A stretch of DNA of 64,000 nt from Saururus chinensis (GCA_035235625.1 CP141148.1:38069057-38133056), one strand, 5' to 3'. Shown: positions 1 to 11,514, counted from the stretch's first letter. The notes: generated from the letters alone by a model not told the origin. Numbers and translations are program-made.

Positions 1-85
1 TATATGCATATTTTGTTGTAAATGAATGTAAATTGCTTGAGATGGATATAAAGGTTAAATTTTTTGCACATCCACAAGCCGAGCT

Positions 86-362
86 CACCACCAAGCTTCT
101 GCTGCTGCCACCCAACATAAGCTTCAAGGGCTCCAGATCTCAAAGGCAATCGAGCAAGGACCAGACATACTCTAGAAGGTTGTACTCAGGGAGAGGGCAT
201 AGATGTTGGCCGAGTCCGGCACCACGGTCCCTTTGCATTCCACTATTGCATCAACAACCCGACCCACATCCTTGTATGCCCTAGCCTTGAAGATATAGCA
301 ATCAGCAAGGAAGCCCTGGGGTGCTGTTGGGATGGGAGTCAAGGATCTAATAGAAGAGGCAA
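86..362 (-). pseudogene. Fragment resembling a TPR-repeat/DnaJ-type plant protein
   Basis: Read on the minus strand, this stretch gives about 55 residues with a TPR-like helix pair (AYKDVGRVVDAIVEC), preceded by a QGFLADCYIFKARAY segment. After a frame change near 175 it continues as LEYVWSLLDCL, a stop, then DLEPLKLM. That order resembles the TPR region of plant proteins that carry TPR repeats before a degenerate J domain. The resemblance is from memory and could not be searched. The frameshift, internal stop and lack of flanking exons make it a decayed fragment. It could instead be a chance TPR-like stretch or part of another helical-repeat gene. Confidence 0.4.
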
Positions 363-3300
363 ACGACCTTATAGTGGCCCCCCTACATTGGTGGCGGCCC
401 GGTGGCAGATGGACTTGGGAGGATGAAGAAGGGTTTTAGGTTGCAGGGAGGGATTGTCCGGCATTGGTTCTATCCAACTGGAGAAGACCAGGGGCATGAG
501 TAAATATATTGGGGGAACTAAGTAACAAAATATTGCCGCCTGGAGAGGGGTACACATTAATAATACTTTAAAGTTTATTGGGGTGTCAAAAAAATAGAGG
601 GCCTAGAATATAAGTTGGGGGTGGGGGGAATAGACGTGTTATTTGTCTTATTAGTGTATTGGAGGGACATCCTTTTGAAAGGGAAAAATACTCTTCCTTT
701 ACGTCGTTCGTTCACCTTGATGCACATAACACAATTCTGGCATTTTGGTTGAGTGCATAGGCACCCCTCGTTTGACAATCTTTAATATTAGCAAAAATGG
801 TCTTGGGTACTTAGGCACCGTGACCTACATCTTGCAGTTGTTTGGAAGGCTCATATAGCAATGGAGGCCAACAAGACTAGGCTCAACTTGGACAAGGGGC
901 ATGTTGGGGATACGATGGCATGTAGGCTGTAGTGTGGCGCCCCATGTTGTGTGGCTCATGTCTTTTATCAGGGAGGAGAGCCCTCGACGGTCATCAAGAA
1001 AATCTCCTCACCACGGGGGAGGCCAAGGCAAATTGTGTGGTGATCCTCGCAAGTCAAATTTTTGGTTTGGCAAACAACAAAACTCTTCGCAATTGGCAAA
1101 GATGAGCTACCTTCGTCTTGTTTTTGTTTTTGGTCTTTTGGCCATGGAGCTCATGGGCATGCAACAACTATGGGGGACCTTTAAAGTAGCCATCTTGGCC
1201 TACACGTACGAACCTCTCACTTCCACCTTCTTCACCCTTCTGGCCATAACGTTGGCAAGGAAGACATGAGTAAATAAACGGGCATATTAGCATATGCCCA
1301 AGTCCCGAAAGCATATGTATAAACTGATGGAATTTTAATGGAGTTCCCGAAGCCGAAGCCCTTTTCAGTCTACCGAAAATAAACGTCTATCCCACCTATT
1401 ATTCTCAACCTTCTACATATCAACCTATTTAATTACCAATGGAAAATTTTCCTTTTGTTCTTGAAAATTTGTAGTTTGTCCATCAATGACCTTTGGGATT
1501 TCAAAAAAAATTAATTATAAGTTGGAGCCTTGGGGGTCTATGCAGAACACTCTTCTATAGCATGGGTGCCCCATGAAAAAGAAAGGTGAAAATATGGGGG
1601 CATATGCAAAATAACTGGTTGTCAAGATAGGCAGCCAATTGATTATAGCCATGGTTGGAAATTAATTATTGTGGCATGATAAAGAGAAAAATTTTGAATG
1701 GAATGTTCCCTGTAGTTGATGCCTTTTGAAATTGGAATGTAATTGAATATATGATATCTAGGCATGTAGTTTGGCCTAATGTCATATGCAATTAGCTAGA
1801 CTTTAGTGCAGTTTCCTTGATCAGATGTCGATGAGTAGTTTTCATATTTATCTATTCCAGTAAATAGTCCAAATATATTTCTGTTCTGTTGAATTGAGAT
1901 CATCCGCAATCAAAGCACCAGCTAAAACCGATATGATATTGGGAATATTTGTCAATTGTATTAGGTGGACCGATACACGCACTAGTGTAGTAGTTAGTGC
2001 TTATTACATTGTTGTAGTAACATATCAAAAGCTATTTGTCTTATGATGCACCCCTCTCTTTTACTTGCTAGGAGGAAAAGAAAACCCAAGGAAAGGAAGA
2101 ATAATATTGTTGGATAATAAGAATTTGATGGAATTAGACATATTTGCCATGGAATTTGAAGACATATTAGCAGAAAAATCAAACGGAAGAACTTAAAGAT
2201 GAAGAGCAAAAGAGGTGATCTTCTAAACAGAAAGTAAAAAGTAAAGAAATAACCTTGGAAACAAAAGAAAACTCAGAGATAGAGCTTTACTGGAGTATTC
2301 ATGGCAGCTGAGCAGCAATTGATCAACCAAAAAATCGGATCAAAAAAGGGAGCGACAAATGAGTTAAGAAGAGTGTGGTCAGAGTTCTCTTAAGTGTTGA
2401 TGGTGTATATAAATTCATGCAATGGACTCAAAGTCAAGGTGAAGCCAGAATTTTATCTGTTTCAACATAGCGACAAGATTTGCTTCGCTCATGAGAAAGA
2501 GAAAGGGTTTAAAGAGGTGACCAAAGGGAATCGCGTGGTAACAATACTAACTCAAAATGATAAAAGAATAATGCTCCATCTGTCCAATAATAAGACCACC
2601 ATTTGGAGAAAAAAATCGTCCCATATTAATCGTTTTATTCAGCTCAATGTAAGTGGTTGGGTGCGGGTGCATATAAAAATATTTTAAAATTTTATTTACC
2701 ATTATCTTAGCAGTGGCTCAATAAAAATCACTACTCTTTAATTTGATCTATTAAATTCACATGGGGTGAATGTAAAATAGTGGTAGGTTCCCATTTTATG
2801 AGGTGAGAAGTCTGGCGTTTTTCCAACATTGGTATCCTATCCATGTGGCTCGATTGAACACACCGAGGCCCCGGCACTGATATTGGTCAGACTGCTAGCT
2901 AATTAATTGGATAACTTATCCTCTTATCCTTTGATATTATGTTAATTTACCACTAAATTATGAAAGCTATATTTGTTAGAAAATAATATAAAAAGGACGT
3001 GTCTAGCCTGACTAAGCTCCATGATCTAGCAGGGTACATCAATAATATATTGGCTTCTATATACTATGTTCAGATCCTTTTGTAGCATAGTCACCGGATA
3101 TGATGACGCATTGGTCAGAAAAACTATTTGGAAATAAATATGTATAAGAGAGAGAGAGAGTCTCATTAGTTCAGAAAGCTGGTTTTATTACTTTACATTG
3201 ACTCACTCCTCACTAAGAGTGGTAGCTCAGCTCGTCGATCGGACCTTCCTCTTTAACTTACACTCAAATTAACAGCCACCAGCTTATTCAAACAGTTACA

Positions 3301-3384
3301 TACATATAGTAGTCGAAGTTGGCAACACACTGATGCCCACACTCTTTATTCCCTTCCCCTACTGAAATGAAAGAAACTCACAAT
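363..3384. other. Intergenic region, no convincing gene
   Basis: AT-rich DNA with short open frames only. The longest, at 901-1269 on the plus strand, has no recognisable domain or splice context. A (GA)n microsatellite lies at about 3146-3162. The right end should contain the 3' UTR of the minus-strand lipid transfer protein gene. Nothing else here could be identified. Confidence 0.6.
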
Positions 3385-3833
3385 TCAAGGGATTCTGCAA
3401 TACAAATGAAAGCGCATTAGTAAAATTAAACATGGTCAATGACGTATATTCCAAATTAAAGCGCATTAGTACAAGATGAGCGAAGGCCTTACTGATTGCA
3501 GTTGATATTCCTGGAGACAGTGAAGGAGAGGTTGACCCCGCAGGCTCTGGGGAGATTTTTGGCGTTGGCGTCCTTGAGGTTCTTCATACTGTTGGCAGTC
3601 CGCATCATGCATGCGCAGGCCTGGCGCCTGTCCGCCGTTGTGGCCGCCAACGCTTTAAGATTCCGAATGCCTGCGCAGCATGGACCCGGGGGAGCTCCCA
3701 CTTTCCCCGTCAGGAATCCCATGCACTGCCCCAACGACCCCGCGACTTGGTTGCAGGTGATCGTCCCATGGCTCACCTGGGCGCCCATCACCACCAGCAC
3801 CAGAATACAGACTGCCACAACAAGACCCTTCAT
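3385..3833 (-). CDS. Non-specific lipid transfer protein, type I (two exons)
   Basis: This is a secreted, disulfide-knotted protein that binds acyl lipids in a hydrophobic tunnel, usually at the cell wall or cuticle. Exon 1 is 3493-3833. A 98-bp intron (donor GTAAGG, acceptor TTGCAG) leads to a 10-base exon 2 at 3385-3394, giving 116 residues ending NCNQIP. An intron just before the stop is typical of type I genes, and the CN-x-IP ending supports this splice. If unspliced, the frame would stop two residues earlier. Residues 1 to about 24 form a hydrophobic signal peptide. The mature part has the eight-cysteine motif C27-X9-C37-X14-CC52/53-X19-C73-X-C75-X22-C98-X13-C112, which matches type I. 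A TATA box lies about 82 bp upstream. The gene is downstream of CYP703A on the same strand. The family call is firm; tissue and ligand are not shown. Confidence 0.93.
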
Positions 3834-3914
3834 CGTTCTTCTTCTTACACCCTCTTGTAGTAAGAGGTACGCGCTGTTGTGAATGAGGTAGGGTGAATGT
3901 AATGCTTCAGGAGG

Positions 3915-3922
3915 TATTTATA
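3915..3922 (-). promoter_or_regulatory. TATA box of the lipid transfer protein gene
   Basis: The minus strand reads TATAAATA about 82 bp upstream of the start codon at 3833. That would place transcription start near 3885-3890 and give a short 5' UTR of roughly 55 bases. Confidence 0.7.
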
Positions 3923-4141
3923 CTCGTGTAAATGGGGAGTTGCACGGACAGGTGTTACCGGGCCAACTGGTTTTGGCTCCTTCCTCTTCTATTTAAAATG
4001 GCATATCCGGTGATTAGTCATTTGGTCTATTCATCTCGTATTCATGACATTAGCACACTTGGTGAGTTGGGGTTTGTCTTGTTTTCAGCTTTGAGCTACA
4101 GGTGTTTCTCTACAAGTTGCACCCTTCCAAGGCAAGGCAAG

Positions 4142-4215
4142 GTAAATGAACTTTTTGTGGCTTCTCGAAGTGGTTGAAGTAAATGAGCTTTTTGTGGCTT
4201 CTCGAAGTGGTTGAA
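4142..4215. repeat. Tandem duplication, 2 x 37 bp
   Basis: Two adjacent 37-bp units (4142-4178 and 4179-4215) beginning GTAAATGA and ending GGTTGAA differ at a single base (A/G). The near identity indicates a recent local duplication. It lies between CYP703A and the lipid transfer protein gene, roughly 300 bp upstream of the latter's start. Confidence 0.9.
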
Positions 4216-4486
4216 GGCAATTAAAACATGATATGCTGCATATATATCTACCAAAAGAAAAGATTCATTGCACTAGAAACGTGTCATTACTCATTAGAGG
4301 CAACTATTTGCTTCCGATTGAAATGGATTCGATCAATATTTGCTGATCAGAGGCCATAATTAGGTATTAACTATGACCCATTTTGGGGATTTAATTATAA
4401 GTTGAAATACTAATGAGCTAGTTACTAAGTTACCGACACATATATATAAATATGGGTTGACCGATGACCAAATTGCACTGATGAAG

Positions 4487-6157
4487 TTAGAGGTACATAT
4501 GACGGGGCAGACGTGGCTTGGGAACTGCAATCAAAGGTTGAGCCTTGGGCATGGTCATGCCATAGACCTCTTGAGTATCAACATCTTCAGGCCTAAGCCC
4601 ATCCGGTGGAAGCCAATCAAAGCAATGGAATAGCCTAGCAAGTGCCATTAGCACAAACACCACGCCCAGCGGCGCCCCCGGACACTTCCTCCGCCCGGCG
4701 CTGAACGGCAGGATCACAAAGTCGGCGCCATGACTGATCTCGACGCGGTTGCCGGAAGCCACCCGGTGCCGCTCCGGCCGGAATTCGTGGACTTCGTCCC
4801 AGAGGCGGGGGTTCCTCCCTAGAGCATGAGTGTTGATGAAGACCCGGGTCTTGGCTGGTATGTGGTAGCCCATGAGCTGGGTGGGCTGCGTCGACTCGTG
4901 CGGGATTAGGAATGGGCCGGCCGGGTGCATCCGGAAGGTCTCCCGCACCACGCAGCGCAGGTAGTTGAGATGGCCCAAGTCTGACTCCGCAACCATCCGG
5001 TCCCGGCCCACCACCGAGTCCAGTTCCTCCTGGATCTTGCGCATGACCGGCGGGTGCTTGATCACCTCCGCCATTGCCCACTCGTTTGTCACAGAGGATG
5101 TGTCTGTGGCCGCTGCAATCATGTCCTGCGTGCCAAGAATGTATATGATGAGATAATCAATCCAAGTACAATCAACTACGTTTTTTTAACAGTATTAGTT
5201 AATTAAAAAAATGACCTGGATTAGAGCTTTAATCTCAGTGTCATCCATGTGGGTCTTGCCATCTTCACCTGGGAGGGACAGGAGAACATCGACAAAATCC
5301 ATGTCTCCTTCTTCAACACCTGCACCGTCTCTCATCTTTCTCTCCCTGGCCCTCCTGTGTTCCTCAATGATCTTGGTGTGGAACTCGTCCACCCTCCTCT
5401 CCACCTCCCTCATCTTCTTCTCACACCCATGGGGGTCCACCCACCTCCATAGTGGTAGATAGTCCCCCAGGTAGATGAGTCCCAGCAACCAGAATAGTTC
5501 ATGGGTTATGTGCATGAACTCCATGGCCTCCTCCGGCCCAGCTGATCCGGCCCCAAAGAACTGCTTTCCAAGCAGCATCCGGGTCACGCTGTTCATGGAG
5601 AAAGCCCCCAGCACCTGCCTCAGGTTCACCTGCTCTCCGGCCTCAGCCCTTGTCCACACCGCCCGGACCAGATGGTTGGCCTCCCTGGCTCGGTGGTCGG
5701 CAAAGGACTCCAGCCTCCGGGTGGTGAGCAGGTGCTCCATGCAGATGCGGCGCAGGCGCTTCCAGTCCGGGCCCAGTGGGGCCAGTGCCACGTCCCCGCA
5801 ACCGTAGGCTAGGTGGACCCCCGCCAGGGTTCGGGGACGGGAGGCGAATACATCATCCTGCCGGACGAGGATCTCCTGAATCACCTGCGGGTCGTCAGTG
5901 GTGATGGCGTCGACATACCCCAGCCGGAGGTACACCAGGGGTCCGTACTTGGTGCAGAAGGAGGCGAAATCCTTGTGGGGCAGTGGGCCCAGCTGCAGGA
6001 GGTTGCCGACTATTGGCCAGCGAGGTGGGCCAGGAGGGAGTCTTCCTACATTCGCCAAGGATATCCTACTCAAACCACTCTTCCTTGTGCAAAAACCGGT
6101 GAAGGACAGAAGGATACAGACAAGCAGAGCTAGAGCTAGTAGTATGACAACATCCAT
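4487..6157 (-). CDS. CYP703A: Cytochrome P450 CYP703A, fatty-acid in-chain hydroxylase
   Basis: CYP703A enzymes are ER-bound monooxygenases that hydroxylate lauric acid in-chain, in the anther tapetum, to supply sporopollenin precursors for pollen exine. Exon 1 is 5216-6157 and exon 2 is 4487-5125, separated by a 90-bp GT-AG intron in phase 0. The product is 526 residues. Visible features are an N-terminal membrane anchor (about 4-20), the proline hinge PPGPPRWP (41-48), the I-helix AAATDTS (318-324), ExxR as ETFR (376-379), PERH (431-434) and the heme loop FSAGRRKCPG (455-464) with ligand Cys462. Remembered CYP703A2 matches along nearly the whole length, including the intron position just after KALIQ. 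Coding GC is very high. No frameshift or missing key residue is seen. Anther expression is family knowledge, not visible here. Confidence 0.95.
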
Positions 6158-6238
6158 GAATCAGAAGCTCTGTTCACCATAAGGCTATTGCACCATATCC
6201 TGAGATCTAATTTTGAAATGGCCATATTTTTTTTGCCA

Positions 6239-6247
6239 TATATATAA
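6239..6247 (-). promoter_or_regulatory. TATA box of CYP703A
   Basis: The minus strand reads TTATATATA about 82-90 bp upstream of the CYP703A start codon at 6157, a suitable core promoter position. Confidence 0.65.
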
Positions 6248-6257
6248 CCGGTAAAGA

Positions 6258-7392
6258 TCATGGTTTTGGCATGATACAGTTAATTATCTGGTATGCTAGT
6301 ATCCATTAGCTTTGCATGTTGGCTTGCATGCGTCACAGGGAAGCACAGGTTCAATAGACGTGAGGTTCATGCAGTGCAAATATGTCCCCCAAGAACGCAG
6401 CTACTACTTCTGCGCTCCATCCCAAACTCGGAAGGTGAAAATGGCATGCTATGTCTTCTATGCCTTCTCTAAATCTTCCTTAATGTCTCTCTTTGATGGG
6501 TCCCTGGTTGTTGCCAAGTAGTTCGCAAACTCTTTCTGTTTGGTGTTAGGAGTTGAAAGTGTGAGGAGACGTAAATTATTAGCTTTCCATTAGATGACTC
6601 AAAGACTGTGTGTATCGGACGGGCTAGACCTGGCTCCGTGACAAGAGCCTAGTGACCAGCCCATGTAGGGTTACGACCATATTAGTATACAGAAAAGAGC
6701 TCTGATTTCTAGCTGTATACGGTTTTCCTTTTCCATGTTCATGTATGTTGGCCACGGAGATTGTCAAGAAAACATCTTCGTTTGTGTATTTATGTCATTG
6801 AGTTTTTTTTCATATTATTTGGCCAAAAAAGCCAATTTTTATATGTTCTCTAGTTTTAAAACAAAAATATTATATTCCCTATTTTAGGATAAAATTATCA
6901 TTAGGTTTTAAATAAACCCAATATACATATTGTAATAAATAAACACAGAAACAGTTGGACTAGTGATTTGTTAGAGACAGTAAAAACTTATTTTTTCACA
7001 CGATAAAAGCTATTCTGGGTAAAAAAGGCTTCATTTCAACAAATTCGAACACCATTTAACCCCCATAATAGAGAAGATTGGTACTTGCAGAAATTACAAT
7101 AGAGAGGTAGGCAATGATGGTGTGTATGCAGGTAGAAATGTGCGGTCGATGAACATTGATCTGTTTATGAGGTTCGACAAGGTGCTCCTTCAAATTAAAG
7201 AAAGACTTTAGTTTAATGGTAATGTGATTTTGAAGTATTTAATTTAATCTTTGCAATTATCCATTATATATGAATTATAAAACGATGAAGATTTGCAATC
7301 AGTGTTTTCAATTCATAAAAAGACAAATAAAGAGGTGTTATGGTTATATGCCAAGTTGAAAGAGCTAGACAATGGTGACAAATTATCATGAG
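6258..7392. other. CYP703A upstream region and AT-rich spacer
   Basis: This holds the presumed CYP703A promoter and then AT-rich DNA. The short open frame at 6312-6521 has no recognisable domain. No RNA gene or clear transposon end was seen before the CACTA-like repeats begin near 7393. Confidence 0.5.
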
Positions 7393-8440
7393 TTACTACA
7401 ATAAAATGTAATATCAGCGACACAAAGAAAATCGTCGCTAAAAACTACTACTTTTGACTCTAAGAAAAGCTTTGCAAAAAAATTAACTATTAGCATTGCT
7501 AATAGTCTATATATTAGCAACACTTACAAATTTTAGCGATGCTTTATAATAAACGTTGCTAATAGTTATGTTATTAACAACGCTTTATAAAATAGTTACT
7601 AAAAGTTATATATTTTTAAAAAAAATATAACTATTAGCGACACTTTTTTAAGCATCGCTAATAGTTTTAACAATAGCGATATTTTTTAAAAAGTGTCGCT
7701 AATAGTTATGCTATTAGTGATGCTTAACAAAAAGTGTCACTAATAGTTGTAAATTTAAAATAAATTATAAAAAATTTATGCTTTAAAAAACTTTGCAAAT
7801 AGTACTAATAATAGCAATATTTTCTTTAAAAAGTCACTAATAACTTTATTAATTAATTTTATTTAATAAATAAATATTAAAAATTTAAAAATAAACTTCT
7901 CAAATATAATATATTTTATTTAATATTTTTATATATAATAAATATATAGCGAAATAAAAATAAAATTCTGATACTTTATCCCCACTCCTTAGAGCTGGGG
8001 CTCCCATTTACTTGCAAGTGTGCGAGAGATAGAAAAAGAGAGTAAAGAAAGAGAGATGAGGAGCTAGAGAGAGAAGAAAGAGGGGAGAGAGAAGAGGAGC
8101 TAGAGAGAGAAGAAAGAGGAGAGAGAGAAGAGAGGAAAGATAGAGAGAGAGTGAGGGTGAGGAGAGTGAATGAGAGAGTGAGGAGAGAGGAGAGAGGAGA
8201 GAGAAGAGAGAGTATAGAGACAAAGAGAGTGAGAGAGAGGCAAGAGAGAGGAGAGAGAGAGAGTGGGTGAGGAGAGAGAGAGTGTGAGAAGAGAGAGGGA
8301 TAAGTATATATTTTAGTTATATCTTATGTTTTAAAAATAAATAAAATAAATTTAGTAGCGATGCTTAGGATAAGGCGTCGCTACTACCCTAAGTATTAGT
8401 AACGCTTAGGCATAAGTGTCGCAAATACCTAGGGTAGTAG
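7393..8440. mobile_element. CACTA-like non-autonomous DNA element, copy A
   Basis: The left end reads TTACTACAATAAAAT, close to the usual CACTACAA-type end with its first base decayed. From 7410 to 7840 the motif AGCGACGCTT and variants (TAGCGATGCTT, and the reverse forms) recur many times on both strands, the subterminal repeat pattern of En/Spm (CACTA) elements. A GAGCTGGGGCTC motif (about 7990) and a GA-rich tract (8020-8310) follow. A right subterminal block (8345-8430) ends GGGTAGTAGTG, whose complement starts CACTAC. No transposase is visible. The exact right end and the 3-bp target duplication are not resolved. Confidence 0.6.
7988..8312. repeat. GA-rich low-complexity tract
   Basis: About 300 bases of irregular GAGAGA/GAGGAG purine repeats on the plus strand, inside CACTA-like copy A. 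A shorter equivalent lies at 11041-11130 in copy B. Serine/leucine-rich open frames on the opposite strand are artefacts of this composition. Confidence 0.9.
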
Positions 8441-8480
8441 TGATGGTTTATCTTAAGCGTCGCAACTAAATTTAATTTAT
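8348..8480. repeat. Large imperfect palindrome at the junction of two CACTA-like elements
   Basis: The left arm (AAATTTAGTAGCGATGCTTA to CTACTACCCTAAGTATT) is matched on the opposite strand by the right arm (AAATTTAGTTGCGACGCTTA to CTACTACCCTAGGTATT). Arms are about 55-60 bp, centred near 8410-8415. It fits the end of copy A abutting the start of copy B in opposite subterminal orientation. Confidence 0.7.
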
Positions 8481-11265
8481 TTAATATATTATTATTATTA
8501 AAATAAAATATGTAATTAAATTATTAAAAAAAATTAAAATTAAATTTCCCTACTCTCTCCCCTCTCGTCCTCGGAGCTGGGGCTCACCCAGATCTGTGGC
8601 CGGGCCAGTTTAACTAGGTTCAAGCCAAGCTAACCCAGTCACTATATATTTTCATTCCAAGCCTCCAACCCTAATTCCCAATTTCCCACTGCCGCCTCCC
8701 AAGTCCCAATCTTCTCCAATGTTTTTTGCTTTCCTCCCTTTCCCCCACCATCCTACTCCCACTTCCTCTCACCGGCAACAACCGTCCTCCCCAGCCCACT
8801 GACGCACTGTCACCTTCGCCTTCCCAGATGGTTGTCCCTTTTCTCCCATTCTTTCTCTCATTCTCCCTCTCCCCTTAGGTCCATCGGTAAGTCAACCACC
8901 TCTTCGTGGTGAGGGTGATGCAATAGCGTTTTGGCATTGGCTTCATTTGCAGTTCTGCCTTTCCTCTCCGACTGGAGATTTCGGCCTAGGTGGCGACAAC
9001 AATTTTAGCACTGGCTTCCTCTACGGCTCTGCCTCCCCTCTCTGGCAGCTTTGCACCAACTTCCTTTACGGTTCTGCCTCTGCTCTCCAGCTATCCAACC
9101 TTGGCTTCCCCTACCTCTCCTCTCTGCAGACATGTCTGATGGCTGCTCTATGACAACCCGGATATTAGGTAAGTTATATTATCAAAAAATTTTTATATTA
9201 TTAGAATGCTATTTTGAATGTTGAACCTAAATGAATGTTGTAGAACTCCAAAAACCGAGCATAACGGTTTTTTAACCACTTGATTTGGAGGTAGTGGCCG
9301 TATGTAGCGATCGTGGAAGTGCTCATCATAAGCGGGCCCATTATGAGACTATAGTAAAACCTATCCTTGAGCAGTCTTATTTCGAAGGGCTCGTCGATAC
9401 GAGTCCATCGGTACCAAGAACGTACAATTCCAATGTATAGGGAAAAAGTTAAAGCAATTTAAAGTTTTGAAAAAAAAAACTAAAAATTATATATTATTTT
9501 ATTCGGGCTGACACAAGCATTGCGTCAGCCATAGGTTGACCGCACGATGTCGCACAGTTTGCCTTGAGTGATGAGCCTGCAAGTCCACACCGTGTGGTTC
9601 TGCGTGGCCCGTACTGCGGGCCACCCGCAGACACGCATTCTGTTGCACCGCGCGGTACGCTATTCTGCTGGCAGACACGCATCGCGCGCCAATTCTGCCC
9701 CATCTTCTATATATACCTCTGTTTTTCACTTTACTATTCACTTTCACCTCTAGTTAAAACTTCTGACTCTCCGTTCTGAGCCGTTTTAAGTCCGATTTAA
9801 CCCATTTCAAAGGCGTTCTTAACCAAATCAATTGTGTCGGACGCTGTGACGGGGCCGGATTTTCAGTATAAGCTCTCTGCAACCATGAATTTTCTACTCT
9901 GACCGTAAGGTAGGGAGTCTTAAACTCTAAATTTATGCTTTGCTTGTATGCTTTATTTTTATGGACCATTTTTATTCAATCGTACGTCTTTTCTTATGTT
10001 TTCAAAAAGAAATGCTTTATGTATATCATGTTTTATTTAGTTAAAATTTTGACATGATATGTGTGTTTTCTGGAGAGTTCTAGGGTTATACCTAAAACAA
10101 TATTTTCTAGATACCTACCGAAGAAATTATCGGTATTTGGCGCGCACATATAGGTATGGAGTATCATGGAAAAACTCCTGCCTTCTGAGCTTTCGGTGTC
10201 CCCATGAACATCAGAAGAATGTCGTTCGGAATCACGGCTCTGGATTTATCATCATTGGACGAAGCAGTGTTTTCTGAAATTGTTTCTGAATCGATTATGC
10301 AAAAATTATTATTGTCTGTTACTTAGCATTAAATTATATTTTAATTCTACCTATTGAGTATAGAAATACTTACCCATCCTCAGACTCTGTAGGTAGTAAA
10401 ACCAACCCGGAGGTGTCAACCGAAGAATTATCTATTTAGTTTTTTTAAAATATTTTTCAATCTCTGTAATATTATGGTTTTTATGAAAGGCTTGGCCTGT
10501 ATTTTGTAATTCTGTATATGACTGCTCTACATATAGTATATTCTGGACTAAGTCCTAATTTGCTACTACGTTATATGTAATACTTTAGTTGTGCATCAAT
10601 TCCAAAAATTCTTATGTTTTATACCGTTCACAGATCCGTATGGCGGGTCATCACGTTCGGTTTGACGTGTGATGTAACACGTATCAAGCGGGATAATAAT
10701 TACACAGATTTTGATGTATATTATTTTCTGACGGTTGCCACATGCTCCCTCTCCTCTCCACCGACATGTCCGATGGCTACTCCCTTTCCTCCTCCCTGAC
10801 GACCGACCCTCTTCCCCTTCCTCTTCCTCTCCCTCTGCTTCCCCCTCTACTTCCCTCCCCTTCTCCTTCCCCCTCCCTCTCTCGTCACCCGAACTGGCCT
10901 GGTTGTCTGGGTTACCGGTTTAACCGGTCAGGCTTAATTGACTTGGCCCAGTCAACTCTGCCCAATAACCTGGATGACTTGACCCAAATTTTTGACCATG
11001 TTTGGTTGAACCGGTCGGGCCAGCTTGGATTTTAAAACACTGGTAGAGAGAGAGTGAGGAGAGAGAGGAGAGGATGAGAGAGAGAGGATGAGGAGCGAGA
11101 GGAGAGAGGGAGAGGAGAGAGAGGGATACATGTATTTTTTAATGATATCTTATATTTTATAAATAAATAAAATAAATTTAGTAGCGACGCTTAGGATATA
11201 GCGTCACTTCTTCCCTAGTTATTAGCGAAGCTTAAGATAAAGTGCCGCTACTACCCTAGTAGAAA
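8430..11265. mobile_element. CACTA-like non-autonomous DNA element, copy B, split by a solo LTR
   Basis: This repeats the layout of copy A: a subterminal block (8440-8500), the GAGCTGGGGCTC motif (about 8573), a C-rich central part, a GA-rich tract (11041-11130) and a right subterminal block (11165-11260) ending CTACTACCCTAGTAG. The stretch 8298-8395 in copy A and 11127-11225 in copy B are clearly homologous. The C-rich centre has short open frames but no recognisable protein, and could be captured host sequence. A solo LTR interrupts it at 9149-10742. The assignment rests on subterminal repeats, not on intact termini. Confidence 0.5.
9144..10747. mobile_element. Solo LTR with TGCTC target-site duplication
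   Basis: The LTR runs 9149-10742 (1594 bp). It starts TATGACAACC, most simply TGTGACAACC with one G-to-A change, and ends GGTTGCCACA, the inverted counterpart. It is flanked by perfect 5-bp duplications TGCTC at 9144-9148 and 10743-10747. There is no internal coding sequence, primer binding site or second LTR, so it most likely arose by LTR-LTR recombination. Terminal bases do not settle the superfamily. Removing it rejoins the C-rich core of CACTA-like copy B. Confidence 0.8.
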
Positions 11266-11514
11266 GGAACCAAACGTTAAATAGAGCTAACACACCTGTG
11301 GTATCGGCTCACCCTAACTCTAACTTCAAATTGTAGACGGGAGTCAATGATACACAATTCACTTTTGAAGCTGTCAGGTAACAATGGATTTTAAAATTAC
11401 ACGATAGTGTATTATTGTGTACTCGAGCACACAAGATATAACATATCGTGTTGAGGACAAAGAACATCGTGTTTAGAAAAAATACAATATTTATAATATT
11501 GCAGAACTAATGAC

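Noticed and set aside
901..1269. A 122-codon plus-strand frame
   Set aside because: No recognisable domain, no supporting splice signals, and codon use does not resemble the real genes here.
4635..5081. A 148-codon minus-strand frame and plus-strand frames over CYP703A
   Set aside because: They lie in other frames of the CYP703A exons, which explain the region fully.
8008..8223. A Leu/Ser-rich minus-strand frame
   Set aside because: It is a translation of the GA-rich low-complexity tract.
10735..11035. Pro/Ser/Leu-rich plus-strand frames
   Set aside because: CT-rich low-complexity sequence inside a CACTA-like element. It has no domain, no splice-supported gene model, and is split from its other half by a solo LTR.
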